DNA of 64,000 nucleotides from Bog-159 sp963738345 (GTDB lineage: Bacteria > Acidobacteriota > Terriglobia > Bryobacterales > Bryobacteraceae). The DNA lies in contig CAVTWI010000002.1 of the NCBI GenBank assembly GCA_963738345.1, positions 558,001 through 622,000 on the forward strand. The letters run 5' to 3'. A model generated the notes under the pieces. That model ran no database searches and was not told where the DNA came from. It saw only the letters and a program-made list of their open reading frames with translations. The position numbers and the translations under genes are program-made. Positions 1-9,383 of this stretch are shown piece by piece (the stretch's first letter is position 1; each line of letters starts with the position of its first letter).

Positions 1-1
1 C

Positions 2-523
2 CAGCCGCTGCTTACGGTACCGTTTGAAACCCGCCTGGCAGTGATCGCCGAACCGGAGGATAATCCGCGGTGGTTGGAAGTGCGACTGGTGGACGATCGC
101 GCGGGATGGCTGCAGCGCGGCGACGTTTCGTTTGATACAGAGCCCCTGTCGATCGAGGCGGCTATCGAACTGGGGCGGCGCTTTATCGGGCTGCCGTACA
201 CGTGGGGGGGGACCTCCAGCTTCGGCTACGATTGCTCCGGCCTCACGCAGATGCTGTGCCGGCGCCGGGGCGTGTTGCTGCCGCGGGATGCCGATGTGCA
301 GGCTGCCTGGCAGGGCATGGTCCCGGTGAAGCGCGAGGATTTGCGGCCAGGGGATTTATTGTTTTTCGGGAGCGCGGCCGATCACATTACGCACACGGGG
401 ATGTATATCGGCGAGGGGAAATTTCTGAATGCCACCACCTGGATCCATCCGGTGGTACAGATTTGCGATCTGGCCGAAGCGCATTGGTCGAGCTTGCTGG
501 TGGCCTGCAGGAGGTTGAAATGA
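2..523 (+). CDS. NlpC/P60 cysteine peptidase, 5' end outside window
   Basis: The frame is open from the first bases, so the true start lies upstream; 173 codons are visible. The N-terminal part (LEVRLVDDRAGWLQ) resembles a bacterial SH3 domain that binds wall peptide. The rest is an NlpC/P60 domain: YTWGGTS, then YDCSGL with the catalytic Cys at about 233-235, then the His in DHITHTG. The family cleaves gamma-D-Glu-diamino acid bonds in murein peptides. Its stop overlaps the start of a dipeptide epimerase (ATGA), the same pairing as YkfC with YkfB in Bacillus, so murein peptide salvage is the likely role. A G8 tract at 204-211 lies in frame within the active-site region. Confidence 0.88.
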   Translation, partial: QPLLTVPFETRLAVIAEPEDNPRWLEVRLVDDRAGWLQRGDVSFDTEPLSIEAAIELGRRFIGLPYTWGGTSSFGYDCSGLTQMLCRRRGVLLPRDADVQAAWQGMVPVKREDLRPGDLLFFGSAADHITHTGMYIGEGKFLNATTWIHPVVQICDLAEAHWSSLLVACRRLK

Positions 524-1614
524 ATCGCCGTCATTTTTTTCTGGCGCAGGCAGGGTGGCCCGCGCTACTAGCACCCGCGTTGAGCGCGGCGGGGCGCGCA
601 AAGGTGGAAACCGAGATCGAGCGGTTGAAACTGCGGCACACCTGGACTACCACCATGTCGTCGAGCAACTACCGGGATACGCTGCACGTGTCCTATACGC
701 GCGACGGGATCACGGGCCATGGCGAGGGCGCGCCCATCGTACGGTATCGCGAAAATGCGGAAGGCGCGCGGAAGGCGGTCGAATCGGTGCGCGACTTGTT
801 GGAAATGGCCGATCCGTGGCAGTTTAGCAAGATCATGCACGACGTTTTGGCACGGGTGGAAGGTGAGTGGGCGGGCAAGGCGGCCATCGACATCGCCCTA
901 ATGGATTGGGTGGGGCAGAGGCTGGGCGTGCCACTCTATCGATACTTCGGTCTGGATCCGCGGGATGCGCCGGTCACTACTTTTTCGATCGGCATCGACG
1001 ATCCCGACTCTACGCGGCAGAAAGTGCGGGAGGCCGCTGATTTCCCGGTGTTGAAAATCAAAGTGGGCTTGGATAGCGATGAGGCCACCATCGCGGCGGT
1101 CCGCAGCGCGACGGACAAACCGTTGCGGGTAGACGCCAATGAAGGCTGGAAGGATAAAGAAGTGGCGGTCCGGAAGATCAACTGGCTGGCGGGGCAGGGC
1201 GTGGAGTTTGTGGAGCAACCCATGCCCGCCGAAATGCTGGAGGAGATGCACTGGGTGCACAGCCGCGCGCACTTGCCGCTGATCGCCGATGAAGCCTGCC
1301 GGCATGCGTCGGATATCCCCAAACTGGCGGGCGCGTTCGACGGCGTGAACGTGAAGTTGGATAAGGCGGGCGGCATTCTGGAAGCGCACAATATGATCCA
1401 GGTGGCCCGATCGCTAGGCCTGAAGACCATGCTGGGCTGCATGGTTTCGAGTTCCGTAACGGTGACGGCGGCGGCGCATCTGTCTCCGCTGGTGGATTAT
1501 GCGGACTTGGATGGCAACCTGTTGATCGCCAACGATCCGTTCAGCGGCGTGCGGGTGGAGAAGGGCAAACTGATCCTGCCGGACCGCCCAGGCTTAGGTT
1601 TGCGGAAGGCCTAG
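520..1614 (+). CDS. L-Ala-D/L-Glu (dipeptide) epimerase, enolase superfamily
   Basis: Start ATG at 520 overlaps the preceding stop; the frame is open further upstream but that part is antisense-like noise. 364 residues. The N-terminus MNRRHFFLAQAGW resembles a Tat signal, suggesting export, which is unusual for this family. Enolase-superfamily marks in order: the catalytic lysine pair in LKIKVG, metal ligands in VDANEG, VEQPMP and ADEA, the second-half lysine in VKLDKAGG, and DLDGN near the end. The family epimerises L-Ala-D-Glu from murein to L-Ala-L-Glu for catabolism. Together with the upstream NlpC/P60 enzyme it forms a salvage pair. The substrate is inferred from motifs and neighbour; other dipeptides are possible. 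Confidence 0.88.
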   Translation: MNRRHFFLAQAGWPALLAPALSAAGRAKVETEIERLKLRHTWTTTMSSSNYRDTLHVSYTRDGITGHGEGAPIVRYRENAEGARKAVESVRDLLEMADPWQFSKIMHDVLARVEGEWAGKAAIDIALMDWVGQRLGVPLYRYFGLDPRDAPVTTFSIGIDDPDSTRQKVREAADFPVLKIKVGLDSDEATIAAVRSATDKPLRVDANEGWKDKEVAVRKINWLAGQGVEFVEQPMPAEMLEEMHWVHSRAHLPLIADEACRHASDIPKLAGAFDGVNVKLDKAGGILEAHNMIQVARSLGLKTMLGCMVSSSVTVTAAAHLSPLVDYADLDGNLLIANDPFSGVRVEKGKLILPDRPGLGLRKA

Positions 1615-1636
1615 GCGGCGGGCGCGCGCGCAACGC

Positions 1637-1665
1637 TTGACATCGGCAATATGTTTTATAACAAT
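1637..1665 (+). promoter_or_regulatory. Sigma70-type promoter of the padR-ADOP operon
   Basis: A perfect -35 TTGACA at 1637-1642 is followed after 17 bases by AACAAT (1660-1665), 4 of 6 to the -10 consensus. Transcription would begin within a few bases of the ATG at 1674, and no Shine-Dalgarno is visible, so the message may be leaderless. Confidence 0.6.
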
Positions 1666-1672
1666 ATATTGC
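1646..1672. promoter_or_regulatory. Inverted repeat, probable PadR operator
   Basis: Seven-base arms GCAATAT (1646-1652) and ATATTGC (1666-1672) are perfect inverse complements separated by 13 bases. The palindrome covers the spacer, the -10 region and the expected transcription start, as expected for autorepression by the PadR protein encoded immediately downstream. AT-rich long inverted repeats are typical PadR sites; binding itself is inferred. Confidence 0.6.
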
Positions 1673-1673
1673 T

Positions 1674-2027
1674 ATGCAACGTAAGGCTACCGCGGCCGTG
1701 GACCGCGAGTTGAAGAAGGGCAGCGCCGAGCTGCTTATCCTTTCACTTCTGGAATTTCGCGACCGGCACGGTTATGAACTCAGCGGGCTGATCGAACAAC
1801 GATCCGACGGCGCGCTAAGTTTCCGTGTGGCGTCACTCTATCCGCTGCTGTACCGGCTGGAAAAGCGCGGCTGGATTCGCGGGCGCTGGGTGGAGAAGGC
1901 GGGGCAAAGGCGCCGGCGCTACTATCGCTTGACCGAACCGGGGCGTGCCGTGCTGGCATCGCAGCAGCGCGGCTGGCAGGTCTTCGTGGAAGCGATTGCT
2001 CGAATCACGGGAGCCGAGCATGCCTGA
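1674..2027 (+). CDS. PadR family transcriptional regulator
   Basis: 117 residues, a compact winged-helix PadR protein. The sequence reads LKKGSAELLILSLL, then RHGYELSGLIE, then ASLYPLLYRLEKRGWI and RRRRYYRLTEPGR, which are the recognition helix and wing of the family. This subtype regularly precedes ADOP permeases in Solibacter-like acidobacteria. Its end overlaps the permease start by 8 bases, so the two are co-transcribed. A palindrome overlapping its promoter argues for autoregulation. An alternative GTG start exists at 1698, but the ATG at 1674 keeps the conserved N-terminus. Confidence 0.93.
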   Translation: MQRKATAAVDRELKKGSAELLILSLLEFRDRHGYELSGLIEQRSDGALSFRVASLYPLLYRLEKRGWIRGRWVEKAGQRRRRYYRLTEPGRAVLASQQRGWQVFVEAIARITGAEHA

Positions 2028-4716
2028 GGCGATAGATTGGGCCGGCGAAATCGAAAGGCGGCTAAACCCGCTCGGCCTGCCACCTCCGCGAGAGGCCGAA
2101 ATTGTAGAGGAACTCGCAATCCACCTGGAACAACAATACGAGTCGTTATTGGCGGGCGGCGCGAGCGCAGGTGAATCACGCCGAGCCGCCCTGGCCGGAC
2201 TTAGCGGAATGATTGCAGAGATGCGCAGCGTGGAGCACACTGCCGCGCCCGAGTCGTTGGGACCGGGTTCGACTAGACGGCAGGGACCACTGCCCGAGGT
2301 ATGGCGCGACCTGCGATACGCGGTACGCGTGCTGATGAAGAGTCCCGGCTTCACCACTCTGGCGCTGTTGTCATTGGCCTTGGGCATCGGCGGTAACGCT
2401 GCCATCTTCAGCATCGTCAGCGCCGTACTCATTCGACCGCTTCCTTACCAGGATCCCGCGCGGTTGGTGCGCGCCGCCAACGACGGTTACTATCCGCCTG
2501 GCGGTCTGGTGGCTTTGCAGCAACGGAGCCGGACCATGGAGTTAGCGGGTTTTAGTCCAGGTCTCGAACTGAATCTCACTGGGGGGGGCGAGGCATGGCG
2601 GCTGGCGGGATGTTCTGTGTCGGCCAATTTCTTCGATGTGTTAGGTGCGCGCGCGGAAATCGGCCGCGGTTACGGCCTGGGTGACGATCACCCGGGACAG
2701 GATCGCCTGGTGGTGCTGAGCCACGCCACCTGGCAGGAAAAATTTGGCGGCGACCCTGCTATTATTGGACGCGTTATCTCCCTGGGGGGGGTGGATCGGC
2801 AGATCGTGGGGATCATGCCGCCATCGTTTGCCTTTCCGGACGATACCACGCAGTTCTGGATTCCGCTGCATTTGGACTCGCGCGACCCGGGCGCCTACTG
2901 GGCGCGGGGCTACATGCCGGTCGTCGGAAGGATGCGCGCGGGTGCCACGCTGCTACAGGCGCAGCGTGAGACGCAAGCCCTCACGCGGCAAATGGTGACG
3001 TTATTCCCGTTTCCCATGCCGCGCAATTGGAACGCGCAAGCCACCGTCGTTCCACTACAGCAATTCCTAGCCGGGAGCGTGCGTGGGCGGTTGGTGGTCC
3101 TGCAATGCGCTGCCGGACTGGTGCTGTTGATCGCCTGCGTCAATGTCGCGAGCCTGCTGCTGGCCCGCGCCGCGTCGCGCCACAAAGAGTTCGCCATCCG
3201 GGCCGCTCTGGGGGCATCGCGGGGGCGGATCGCGCGCCAGTTGCTCACTGAAAGCTTAGCCCTGGCCTTGGCCGGCGGAGCGCTGGGCATCGCCCTAGCT
3301 TTTGCGGCCTTCTCGTTTTTGAAAGCTTCGCTGCCGTCGGACACCTTCGGTTTGGCGCACATTCAAATTGGCTGGGAAGCACTGGCGTTTGCGGGGCTGC
3401 TGGCGCTGGCAACTGGAATGGTCTTCGGACTGGCGCCCGCGCTCAGCGCCTTGCGGAGCAACCTGGCCGGCGCGATTAAATCCGGCGGACGCGCGGCGGG
3501 AACCATCCGAACCCGCATCCGCGGCATGCTGATCGTGGGCGAAGTGGCACTGGCCGTGATGCTGGCGGTTGGCGCGGGGCTGCTGATCAAGAGCCTGTGG
3601 AGGCTGGCACACGAGAATCCCGGCTTCGAACCGGAACACATCCTAACGGTGCGGGTCTCGGCTAACCCATCTTTCTGCCGGCAGCGGTCCGCGTGCATCT
3701 CTCTGTTCGGGGAACTCGCGCGGCGCGCCACGGACTTGCCCGGCGTACGCGAGGCCGCTGCTGCCAACACCGTTCCCATGGCTGCCGACGTTCCATCGGT
3801 TCCAGTAGCGGTGGAGGGACACCCTTACATCCCTGGACATTCCATGTGGCCCATGTTTTGGGCCGGTGCGGTAACGCCGTCGTACTTCCACCTGATGCAT
3901 ATCCCGATTTTGGCGGGCCGGGGATTCGCCGGCACCGACGCGGAGACGGCCGCACCCGTCGCTATTGTGAGCGCGGCTACGGCACGCCGATATTGGCCTG
4001 GTCAGAATCCCATCGGAAAACATATCAGGCCGGTCTTCGACGGTAACTGGAAGACGGTGGTGGGGGTGGCCGCGGATGTGCGCCAGTATGACTTGGCGAA
4101 CCATTCGCCGGACTTCATCAAGGGCGCGTTATACATGCCTTATGCGCAGTCGGTAAATAATGATCGACAGATTCCAGCGGCCATGATGTTGATCGTCCGG
4201 ACAGGCGGTGAGTCCGCGGCGCTGCCTGGACGCATTCGCGGATTGGTGCGGGATTTGGATCCGGGGGTGCCGGTAAGTGAGTTGCGCAGTCTGGATTCAG
4301 TGGTGGCGGATTCGGCGCGGCAGCCCCGGTCGATGGCTTGGCTGTTTGCGGCGTTTGCAGGCGCTGCTTTGATATTAGCTGCCATCGGCACCTACGGCGT
4401 AGTCTCTTACTCCACTGCGCAAAGGACGTTCGAGATCGGCATGCGGGTGACTCTGGGTGCTTCAAGAGGGAGTATCTTCAGCATGGTTTTAGGGCAAAGC
4501 GTGCAACTGGTGGCGGCGGGGCTGGGGAGTGGCATACTGGCGTCCCTGGCGCTCACGCGAATGTTAGCCGCCTTCCTATATGGAACTACGGCGACGGACG
4601 CAGTCACTTTTCTGGCGGTCTCGGGCTTACTGATCGCGGTGGGGCTGCTGGCCGGCTACGTTCCGGCCCGGCGCGCCGCTGGAGTCGATCCGATAGCGGC
4701 TTTGCGCCAGGAATAA
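2020..4716 (+). CDS. ADOP family duplicated orphan ABC permease (MacB/FtsX-like)
   Basis: 898 residues starting at ATG 2020, inside the end of padR. The first ~80 residues form a soluble prefix (EIERRLNPLGL, EELAIHLEQQYESLL) seen only in PadR-linked ADOPs. Then follow MacB-type core segments and two FtsX permease halves: VWRDLRYAVRVLMKSPGF with the first helix, a periplasmic domain, a helix cluster around VNVASLLLARAASRHKEFAIRAALGASRG, and a repeat of that plan ending in VPARRAAGVDPIAALRQE. No ATPase is encoded nearby, as is typical. The family probably moves lipids, peptides or macrolide-like compounds; the substrate is unknown. G8 tracts at 2581-2588 and 2784-2791 are in frame. Confidence 0.93.
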   Translation: MPEAIDWAGEIERRLNPLGLPPPREAEIVEELAIHLEQQYESLLAGGASAGESRRAALAGLSGMIAEMRSVEHTAAPESLGPGSTRRQGPLPEVWRDLRYAVRVLMKSPGFTTLALLSLALGIGGNAAIFSIVSAVLIRPLPYQDPARLVRAANDGYYPPGGLVALQQRSRTMELAGFSPGLELNLTGGGEAWRLAGCSVSANFFDVLGARAEIGRGYGLGDDHPGQDRLVVLSHATWQEKFGGDPAIIGRVISLGGVDRQIVGIMPPSFAFPDDTTQFWIPLHLDSRDPGAYWARGYMPVVGRMRAGATLLQAQRETQALTRQMVTLFPFPMPRNWNAQATVVPLQQFLAGSVRGRLVVLQCAAGLVLLIACVNVASLLLARAASRHKEFAIRAALGASRGRIARQLLTESLALALAGGALGIALAFAAFSFLKASLPSDTFGLAHIQIGWEALAFAGLLALATGMVFGLAPALSALRSNLAGAIKSGGRAAGTIRTRIRGMLIVGEVALAVMLAVGAGLLIKSLWRLAHENPGFEPEHILTVRVSANPSFCRQRSACISLFGELARRATDLPGVREAAAANTVPMAADVPSVPVAVEGHPYIPGHSMWPMFWAGAVTPSYFHLMHIPILAGRGFAGTDAETAAPVAIVSAATARRYWPGQNPIGKHIRPVFDGNWKTVVGVAADVRQYDLANHSPDFIKGALYMPYAQSVNNDRQIPAAMMLIVRTGGESAALPGRIRGLVRDLDPGVPVSELRSLDSVVADSARQPRSMAWLFAAFAGAALILAAIGTYGVVSYSTAQRTFEIGMRVTLGASRGSIFSMVLGQSVQLVAAGLGSGILASLALTRMLAAFLYGTTATDAVTFLAVSGLLIAVGLLAGYVPARRAAGVDPIAALRQE

Positions 4717-4728
4717 TGCGGGCCGTAG

Positions 4729-7580
4729 TTACTGCGCGACGGCTATTGTCGCGGCGTTGGAGACAACTCCACCGGCGTTTAGGACAACCGTGACAGCGCT
4801 GCCGGGAGTGACTTTGGCGGGCACCAGGACGTTCACCTGATACTCGCCTACATAGCCAGGCGCTAGGCCGGAGAAACTGGCGGTCTGCGTAATGCCGCCG
4901 ATGGTCACGGTGGTATTAGCGATGGTGGATGCGAAGGGACTGGCAGGCGAGGCTGAACCGTCCGCCGGCTGATTACTCACCGCGCCCAGTCCCTGGCAAT
5001 AGATCTGGATGTAAGTGCTGCCGGCGGTGGCCGGGTGCGAGGCGTCCACCAGTTCGTAGGCGGTATTTAGAATCGCGCCTTGGCCGGTACCTTGCGAGTT
5101 AGTGGTGAAGATAGCGGGCGCCGCGGCGGTGACGGTGAAACTGGAAGATACGCTCTGAGTATTGTTAGCTACTTTTACAGTAGCCGTTCCGGCAGTGACT
5201 TCGTAAGGTACCTGCACGTTCAACTGACCTGGAGAGACATAGTAGAGAGGCGCGGCGATGCCGTTAATGGTGACCACGGTCCCGGCCAGCATGGTGGGCA
5301 GCGGGATAGATGGAGCGCTTCCCGTGGCGGAAGCCAACTGGGAGCCAAAGATACTGAGCACGCCGCCGGGTGCGATCGAAGTTGTGAACGAAGCGCCGTT
5401 GACCATGCTGATTAGTGCCGGTTGGCCCGTGGCCGCGGAAGTGATGGTTACTTTGGCGGTGGCGGTGGCGCTGTTATACGCGCTGTTGCCGGCATACTGC
5501 GCTGAGATGCTGTTGACTCCGGCCGCAAGTTGGACGCCGTTAACGTTCAGAATGGCGACAGCGGTGCCCGTGGATTTCGATACCAGGGTGGCCGAGCCCA
5601 GCGTGTCACTACCGATGGTGAAGGTTATTTCGCCAGTGGGGGTTGCGCCCGAACCGGAGACGGTGGCGGTGATGGTGGTGCTGCCGGTAAAGGCAAGACT
5701 GCTGCTGCTGGCCGTCAGCGACACGGCGGGCGCGGTCTTTACCGCTACGGTGGAGTGCCATGACGTCACCAGGTTGTAGACGTCCACGCTGCCGAGTCCG
5801 GTGGCTTGATCATAACCCACACCGGCGCTGAATCCGCTGACTGTGGTGCAGGTCTGCCCCTTGGCGCACGCGGTCACACCGTTGTTCCCGGAAGTAATGT
5901 CGTGAAATACGCCCCCGACCGAAGCCAGGGCATACAGGCCGGGATTCATATTGCCCAAGCCCGGGCTGGAACTCGATTCCAAACCATTGGCGATCAGATA
6001 CTGATTCAGCAAGGCCGCGATGCCCGCGAACTGGGGCGGACCAGCGGAAGTTCCGCCGATGATCTGGGGGGCGCCGCTGCTGTAGATTTCATAGCCGTCA
6101 TGGTCCGGCGAGGACGAGAGAGAACGTCGGGCACGTCGCGCGCTCCGTCCGAAGGGACGCCCGTGCCGGCCTGCCAGGCGGGCTTGGCGAAGTACAAACT
6201 GGCGCCGCCGCCGCTGGCCGAGGGCGAACCGTCAATGCGGGAATCGTTCCAGGTGATTTCGGGAATGTACGATAAGGCGGAAGCCTGGGCCGCGGTGTTC
6301 TTCGCGTTCCAGTAAGTGCCACTGCCTTCGTTGAATTCGGTGCCGCCTACGCCAGTCACTTGGGGAAGGCTGGCAGGCAGGTCGACAGCTACGCTGGTGT
6401 TGCCGTCGTTGGTGCTTTTGTCGGTGGGATCGAAGCAGTCCGCCGCTCCGTTGTCGCCGGACGCGGCGAAGATGGTCTGGCCTTGCGCGTTGGCTTGGGT
6501 GATCACGGCCGCGAGGGACTGAGCTTCCGCGGAGCCCGACTGCACTTCACAGAGTCCATAGCTAATGCTCACGGCCGGCGCCAGATTCTGATCGATGATG
6601 TACTGCAGCGAGTCCATCACATCGGCTGTATAAACGTAAACGATGGTGGCGTTCTTGGCGACGGCGCCGGAGAGTTCCACATCCAGGTCAGCTTCCCCCA
6701 GATCGTCCTTACTGATGCCGGGGTCCTGCGACCTCGGAACCAGGGTAGTGGTCGGATCGTTCGCAGGCAGGCCGTAGAGGCTGCGAAAGTTCTCGATATC
6801 GGTGAGTTGAATCTGGGTCTGGCCGGCGACGGCAATCTTCTGGCCAGTGCCATCAATGCCGGCATTGTAGAGCGGGGTCAGATCATAGATAGTCGCCACA
6901 TCGCCGGGCGCGAGTTGGTGTTCGCCGCCGCCCACGGTCTCGCGGGGTTGCGCGATCAGGTGAGAGTGAGGCTTCATGCGGAAGTCGGACAGACCGTGGA
7001 TGGCACTCACCACTCCCTGGAAAGCGGCCGGAATCGCTGGAGCGGTGGCGTTGGCGTAATGCAATTCGACGCCGGTTTGGTAATGATGGATGGCCACGCC
7101 AAACGCCGCGCCGACATCGCCCGCCGCTCCGCCGAAGGCAATGGCATTACGACCGCGCGCGACAGACTTCACGGTTAGATTATGTTGGCCCAGCCACGCA
7201 ACAATCTTATCGATATCGTCCTGACTTACTCCAAAACGTTCGGCGAATTCTTCCGGAGTCAGCCACTTATGGTAACTAGGGGAAGACGGATCCTGCTGTT
7301 GCGCGACGAAGGCGTCGAGATCGGCCTGCTGCGCCGGAGAGGGCCGCAAGCCCAAGGTGACATAGGGAAGTTGCATTGAAGACGCCACCGGCCCTTGATC
7401 CACGGCGGATTGGATGCGCGGATTTACATGACCGGCAAGGGTCACGCGGCGGCTATCGTCGACGGCCTGGTTAATTCGATTATTGGCTCCAAAAGCGGGG
7501 AAAATAGAAATAAAGGCGAATAAGAGCCACCCGGATAAAGACGCAGGGATACACCTGGATTCCATGCTGCGAGGGGTCAT
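4729..7580 (-). pseudogene. S53 (sedolisin/kumamolisin) peptidase with Ig-like and TIGR03437-like C-terminus, one frameshift
   Basis: Start ATG 7580 gives a signal peptide (GWLLFAFISIFPAFGA). An S53 pro-domain follows (YHKWLTPEEFAERFG), then the peptidase with the Glu/Asp pair in GEADLDVE and the oxyanion Asp in ASGDNGAAD. A single base is missing near 6120: the frame ends at 6006, while the next frame continues with PDHDGYEIYSSG, GGTSAGPP (catalytic Ser) and FAGIAALLNQY. The C-terminus carries an Ig-like repeat (TGEITFTIGSDTLGSATL) and a Solibacter-type domain (VNGASFTTSIAPGGVLSIFG) resembling TIGR03437. Restored length is about 950 residues. The two frames read separately span 7580-6006 and 6012-4729. 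As read, the product lacks its Ser; a consensus error is equally possible. Confidence 0.85.
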
Positions 7581-7681
7581 GTCTGCTGAGACGGGATCCT
7601 TCTGGTAGCGGTTTCGGGAGATTCGGACGTGCGGTACCAGTGCATCGCCGTGGCCGGGCGAACGGACAGATAATAGAAGAT

Positions 7682-8818
7682 ATGCCATTTGTCACCATTC
7701 CGGAGGCGATTGAGGAAATCCGCTCCGGCCGCATCCTGGTGGTAGTCGACGACGAGGACCGCGAGAATGAGGGCGACCTGACTATCGCCGCGGAAGCCGT
7801 TACGCCCGAGATCATGAATTTCATGGCCACGCACGGCCGGGGATTGATCTGCCTGGCGTTGACTCCGGAGCGTTGCGACGCGCTGCGGTTGCCGCTGATG
7901 TCGGCGATGAATACCTCCAACTTCGGCACCGCTTTTTGCGAATCGATCGACGCGCGCGACGGCGTCACCACCGGCATCTCGGCGGCGGACCGCACTTGCA
8001 CGATTCTGACGGCCATCCGGCCGGATTGCCGCCCTGGCGACCTGGCGCGGCCGGGCCATGTATTCCCCTTGCGGGCGCGCGAAGGTGGCGTATTGGTGCG
8101 GGCCGGCCAGACGGAAGCATCGGTGGATCTGGCGCGGTTGGCCGGGCTGACTCCAGCCGGAGTGATCTGCGAAATCATGAACGAGGACGGGACCATGGCG
8201 CGGGTCCCGCAATTGGTCGAATTCTGCCAGCGGCATGGCTTGAAAATGATTTCGGTGGCCGAACTGATCCGCTACAGGCTTCAGAACGAGCGCTACATCC
8301 GGCGCGTGGCGGAAGGGTGTATTGAAACCGAAGCCGGGCCGTTCCGTACGTTTGCGTACACCAGCGATATTTCGCCAGAGACCCATATGGCGCTGATTCG
8401 CGGCGACGTGTCGGGCAAAGAAGGTGTGCTGGTGCGCATGCATTCGCACTGCGTGTACGGCGATGTTTTCGGCTCAACGCATTGCGACTGCCAGCGGCTG
8501 ATTCGGGGGTCGCTGCGGCGCATCGCGGAGGAGCAATTAGGTGTGTTGGTGTATCTGCATCAGACCGGACCGGGTTTCCGTATACAGAAGAACGAGCCGG
8601 GGCTCGACCGCCTGGTTTCGCATGGTCGGGACTTCATGCACTACGCGGGCGCCGCGGGACAGATGCAGTTGCAGCACGAGAGCGGCATCGGCGCGCAAAT
8701 TCTTTCGGACCTGGGGTTGCACACCATCCGGCTGCTGACCAATCATCCGCGCAAGATCGTGGCGCTTGAAGGTTTTGGCATTGAAATTGTTGAGCAAGTT
8801 CCGGTGCCGCTCGGTTAG
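7682..8818 (+). CDS. ribBA: Riboflavin biosynthesis protein RibBA (DHBP synthase / GTP cyclohydrolase II-like)
   Basis: 378 residues. Residues 1-200 are 3,4-dihydroxy-2-butanone-4-phosphate synthase: DDEDRENEGDL, THGRGLIC, DARDGVTTGISAADR and RPGHVFPL. The usual metal-binding His of the GHTEA motif is Gln here (GQTEAS). The second half is GTP cyclohydrolase II-like and keeps the zinc cysteines (HSHCVYGDVFGSTHCDC) and the GIGAQILSDLG and RLLTNHPRK blocks, but the RQEGRGIGL loop holding the catalytic Arg reads HQTGPGFRI. So the cyclohydrolase half may be altered or inactive, and the synthase half deserves a check. It is divergent from the S53 gene and shares about 100 bases of upstream region with it. 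Confidence 0.9.
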   Translation: MPFVTIPEAIEEIRSGRILVVVDDEDRENEGDLTIAAEAVTPEIMNFMATHGRGLICLALTPERCDALRLPLMSAMNTSNFGTAFCESIDARDGVTTGISAADRTCTILTAIRPDCRPGDLARPGHVFPLRAREGGVLVRAGQTEASVDLARLAGLTPAGVICEIMNEDGTMARVPQLVEFCQRHGLKMISVAELIRYRLQNERYIRRVAEGCIETEAGPFRTFAYTSDISPETHMALIRGDVSGKEGVLVRMHSHCVYGDVFGSTHCDCQRLIRGSLRRIAEEQLGVLVYLHQTGPGFRIQKNEPGLDRLVSHGRDFMHYAGAAGQMQLQHESGIGAQILSDLGLHTIRLLTNHPRKIVALEGFGIEIVEQVPVPLG

Positions 8819-8849
8819 CGGCGTAGTATCATGAACCCGGGAGTCACGC

Positions 8850-9371
8850 ATGCTGCAGATCCACTCCGCTGTAACGCTTGAGCACATCGAGGCGGTTTTG
8901 AAGGCCGCCGCCGATCGCCACAATGCCCATGTGACCGTAGTCAGCCATCTGGGACAAGGGAACCTGGAGGCGCTGGTCTTTACGTTTTACCATCCCAAAC
9001 TGCACACGGCCCTGCTAACGGCCGATATCCGGTTTGCGGGTTTTCTGCCGTGCCGCGTGGCCGCTTGGAGTGATCAGGGCGGTGTAGTTTTGCAGGCGTT
9101 GACGCCTTCGGAATTTTGCGGGATTCTGCAGCGCGCTGACTTGGTGGAACTGGCGAAGCCGATGGATGCGGTGCTGCAAGAAATTCTGGAAGAGGCTACC
9201 AAGCCGCTTACCGCCACGGCCAAGGGGCGTCCGGGCGTAGAAACCTCGCGTTGGGGCGCCACAGAGGACCAGGTAAATATGCAGGCGACGCTCCCGCAGC
9301 GCATCGATTACCGCGGCACGAAGATCGAAGACGTGGCCGGCACCGGCCAGCACGACACACTAGGCGGATAG
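8850..9371 (+). CDS. DUF302-like protein
   Basis: 173 residues with ATG at 8850 preceded by a weak GGGAG. The region HPKLHTALLTADIRFAGFLPC followed by a beta strand and LAKPMD resembles the DUF302 (TT1751-like) fold, where a small alpha/beta domain begins with the same order. The last ~45 residues are extra, low-complexity and probably disordered. It follows ribBA by 31 bases on the same strand and could be co-transcribed; it is convergent with mutM. No function is established for the family. Confidence 0.6.
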   Translation: MLQIHSAVTLEHIEAVLKAAADRHNAHVTVVSHLGQGNLEALVFTFYHPKLHTALLTADIRFAGFLPCRVAAWSDQGGVVLQALTPSEFCGILQRADLVELAKPMDAVLQEILEEATKPLTATAKGRPGVETSRWGATEDQVNMQATLPQRIDYRGTKIEDVAGTGQHDTLGG

Positions 9372-9383
9372 GCGCGCGGGCCG

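Noticed and set aside
202..519. N-terminal extension of the epimerase frame
   Set aside because: It lies over the NlpC/P60 active site in another frame and is compositionally unlike protein; the ATG at 520 with a Tat-like leader is the better start.
6360..7178. 272-residue plus-strand open frame inside the S53 gene
   Set aside because: Antisense to conserved peptidase motifs; a shadow of GC-rich codon use.
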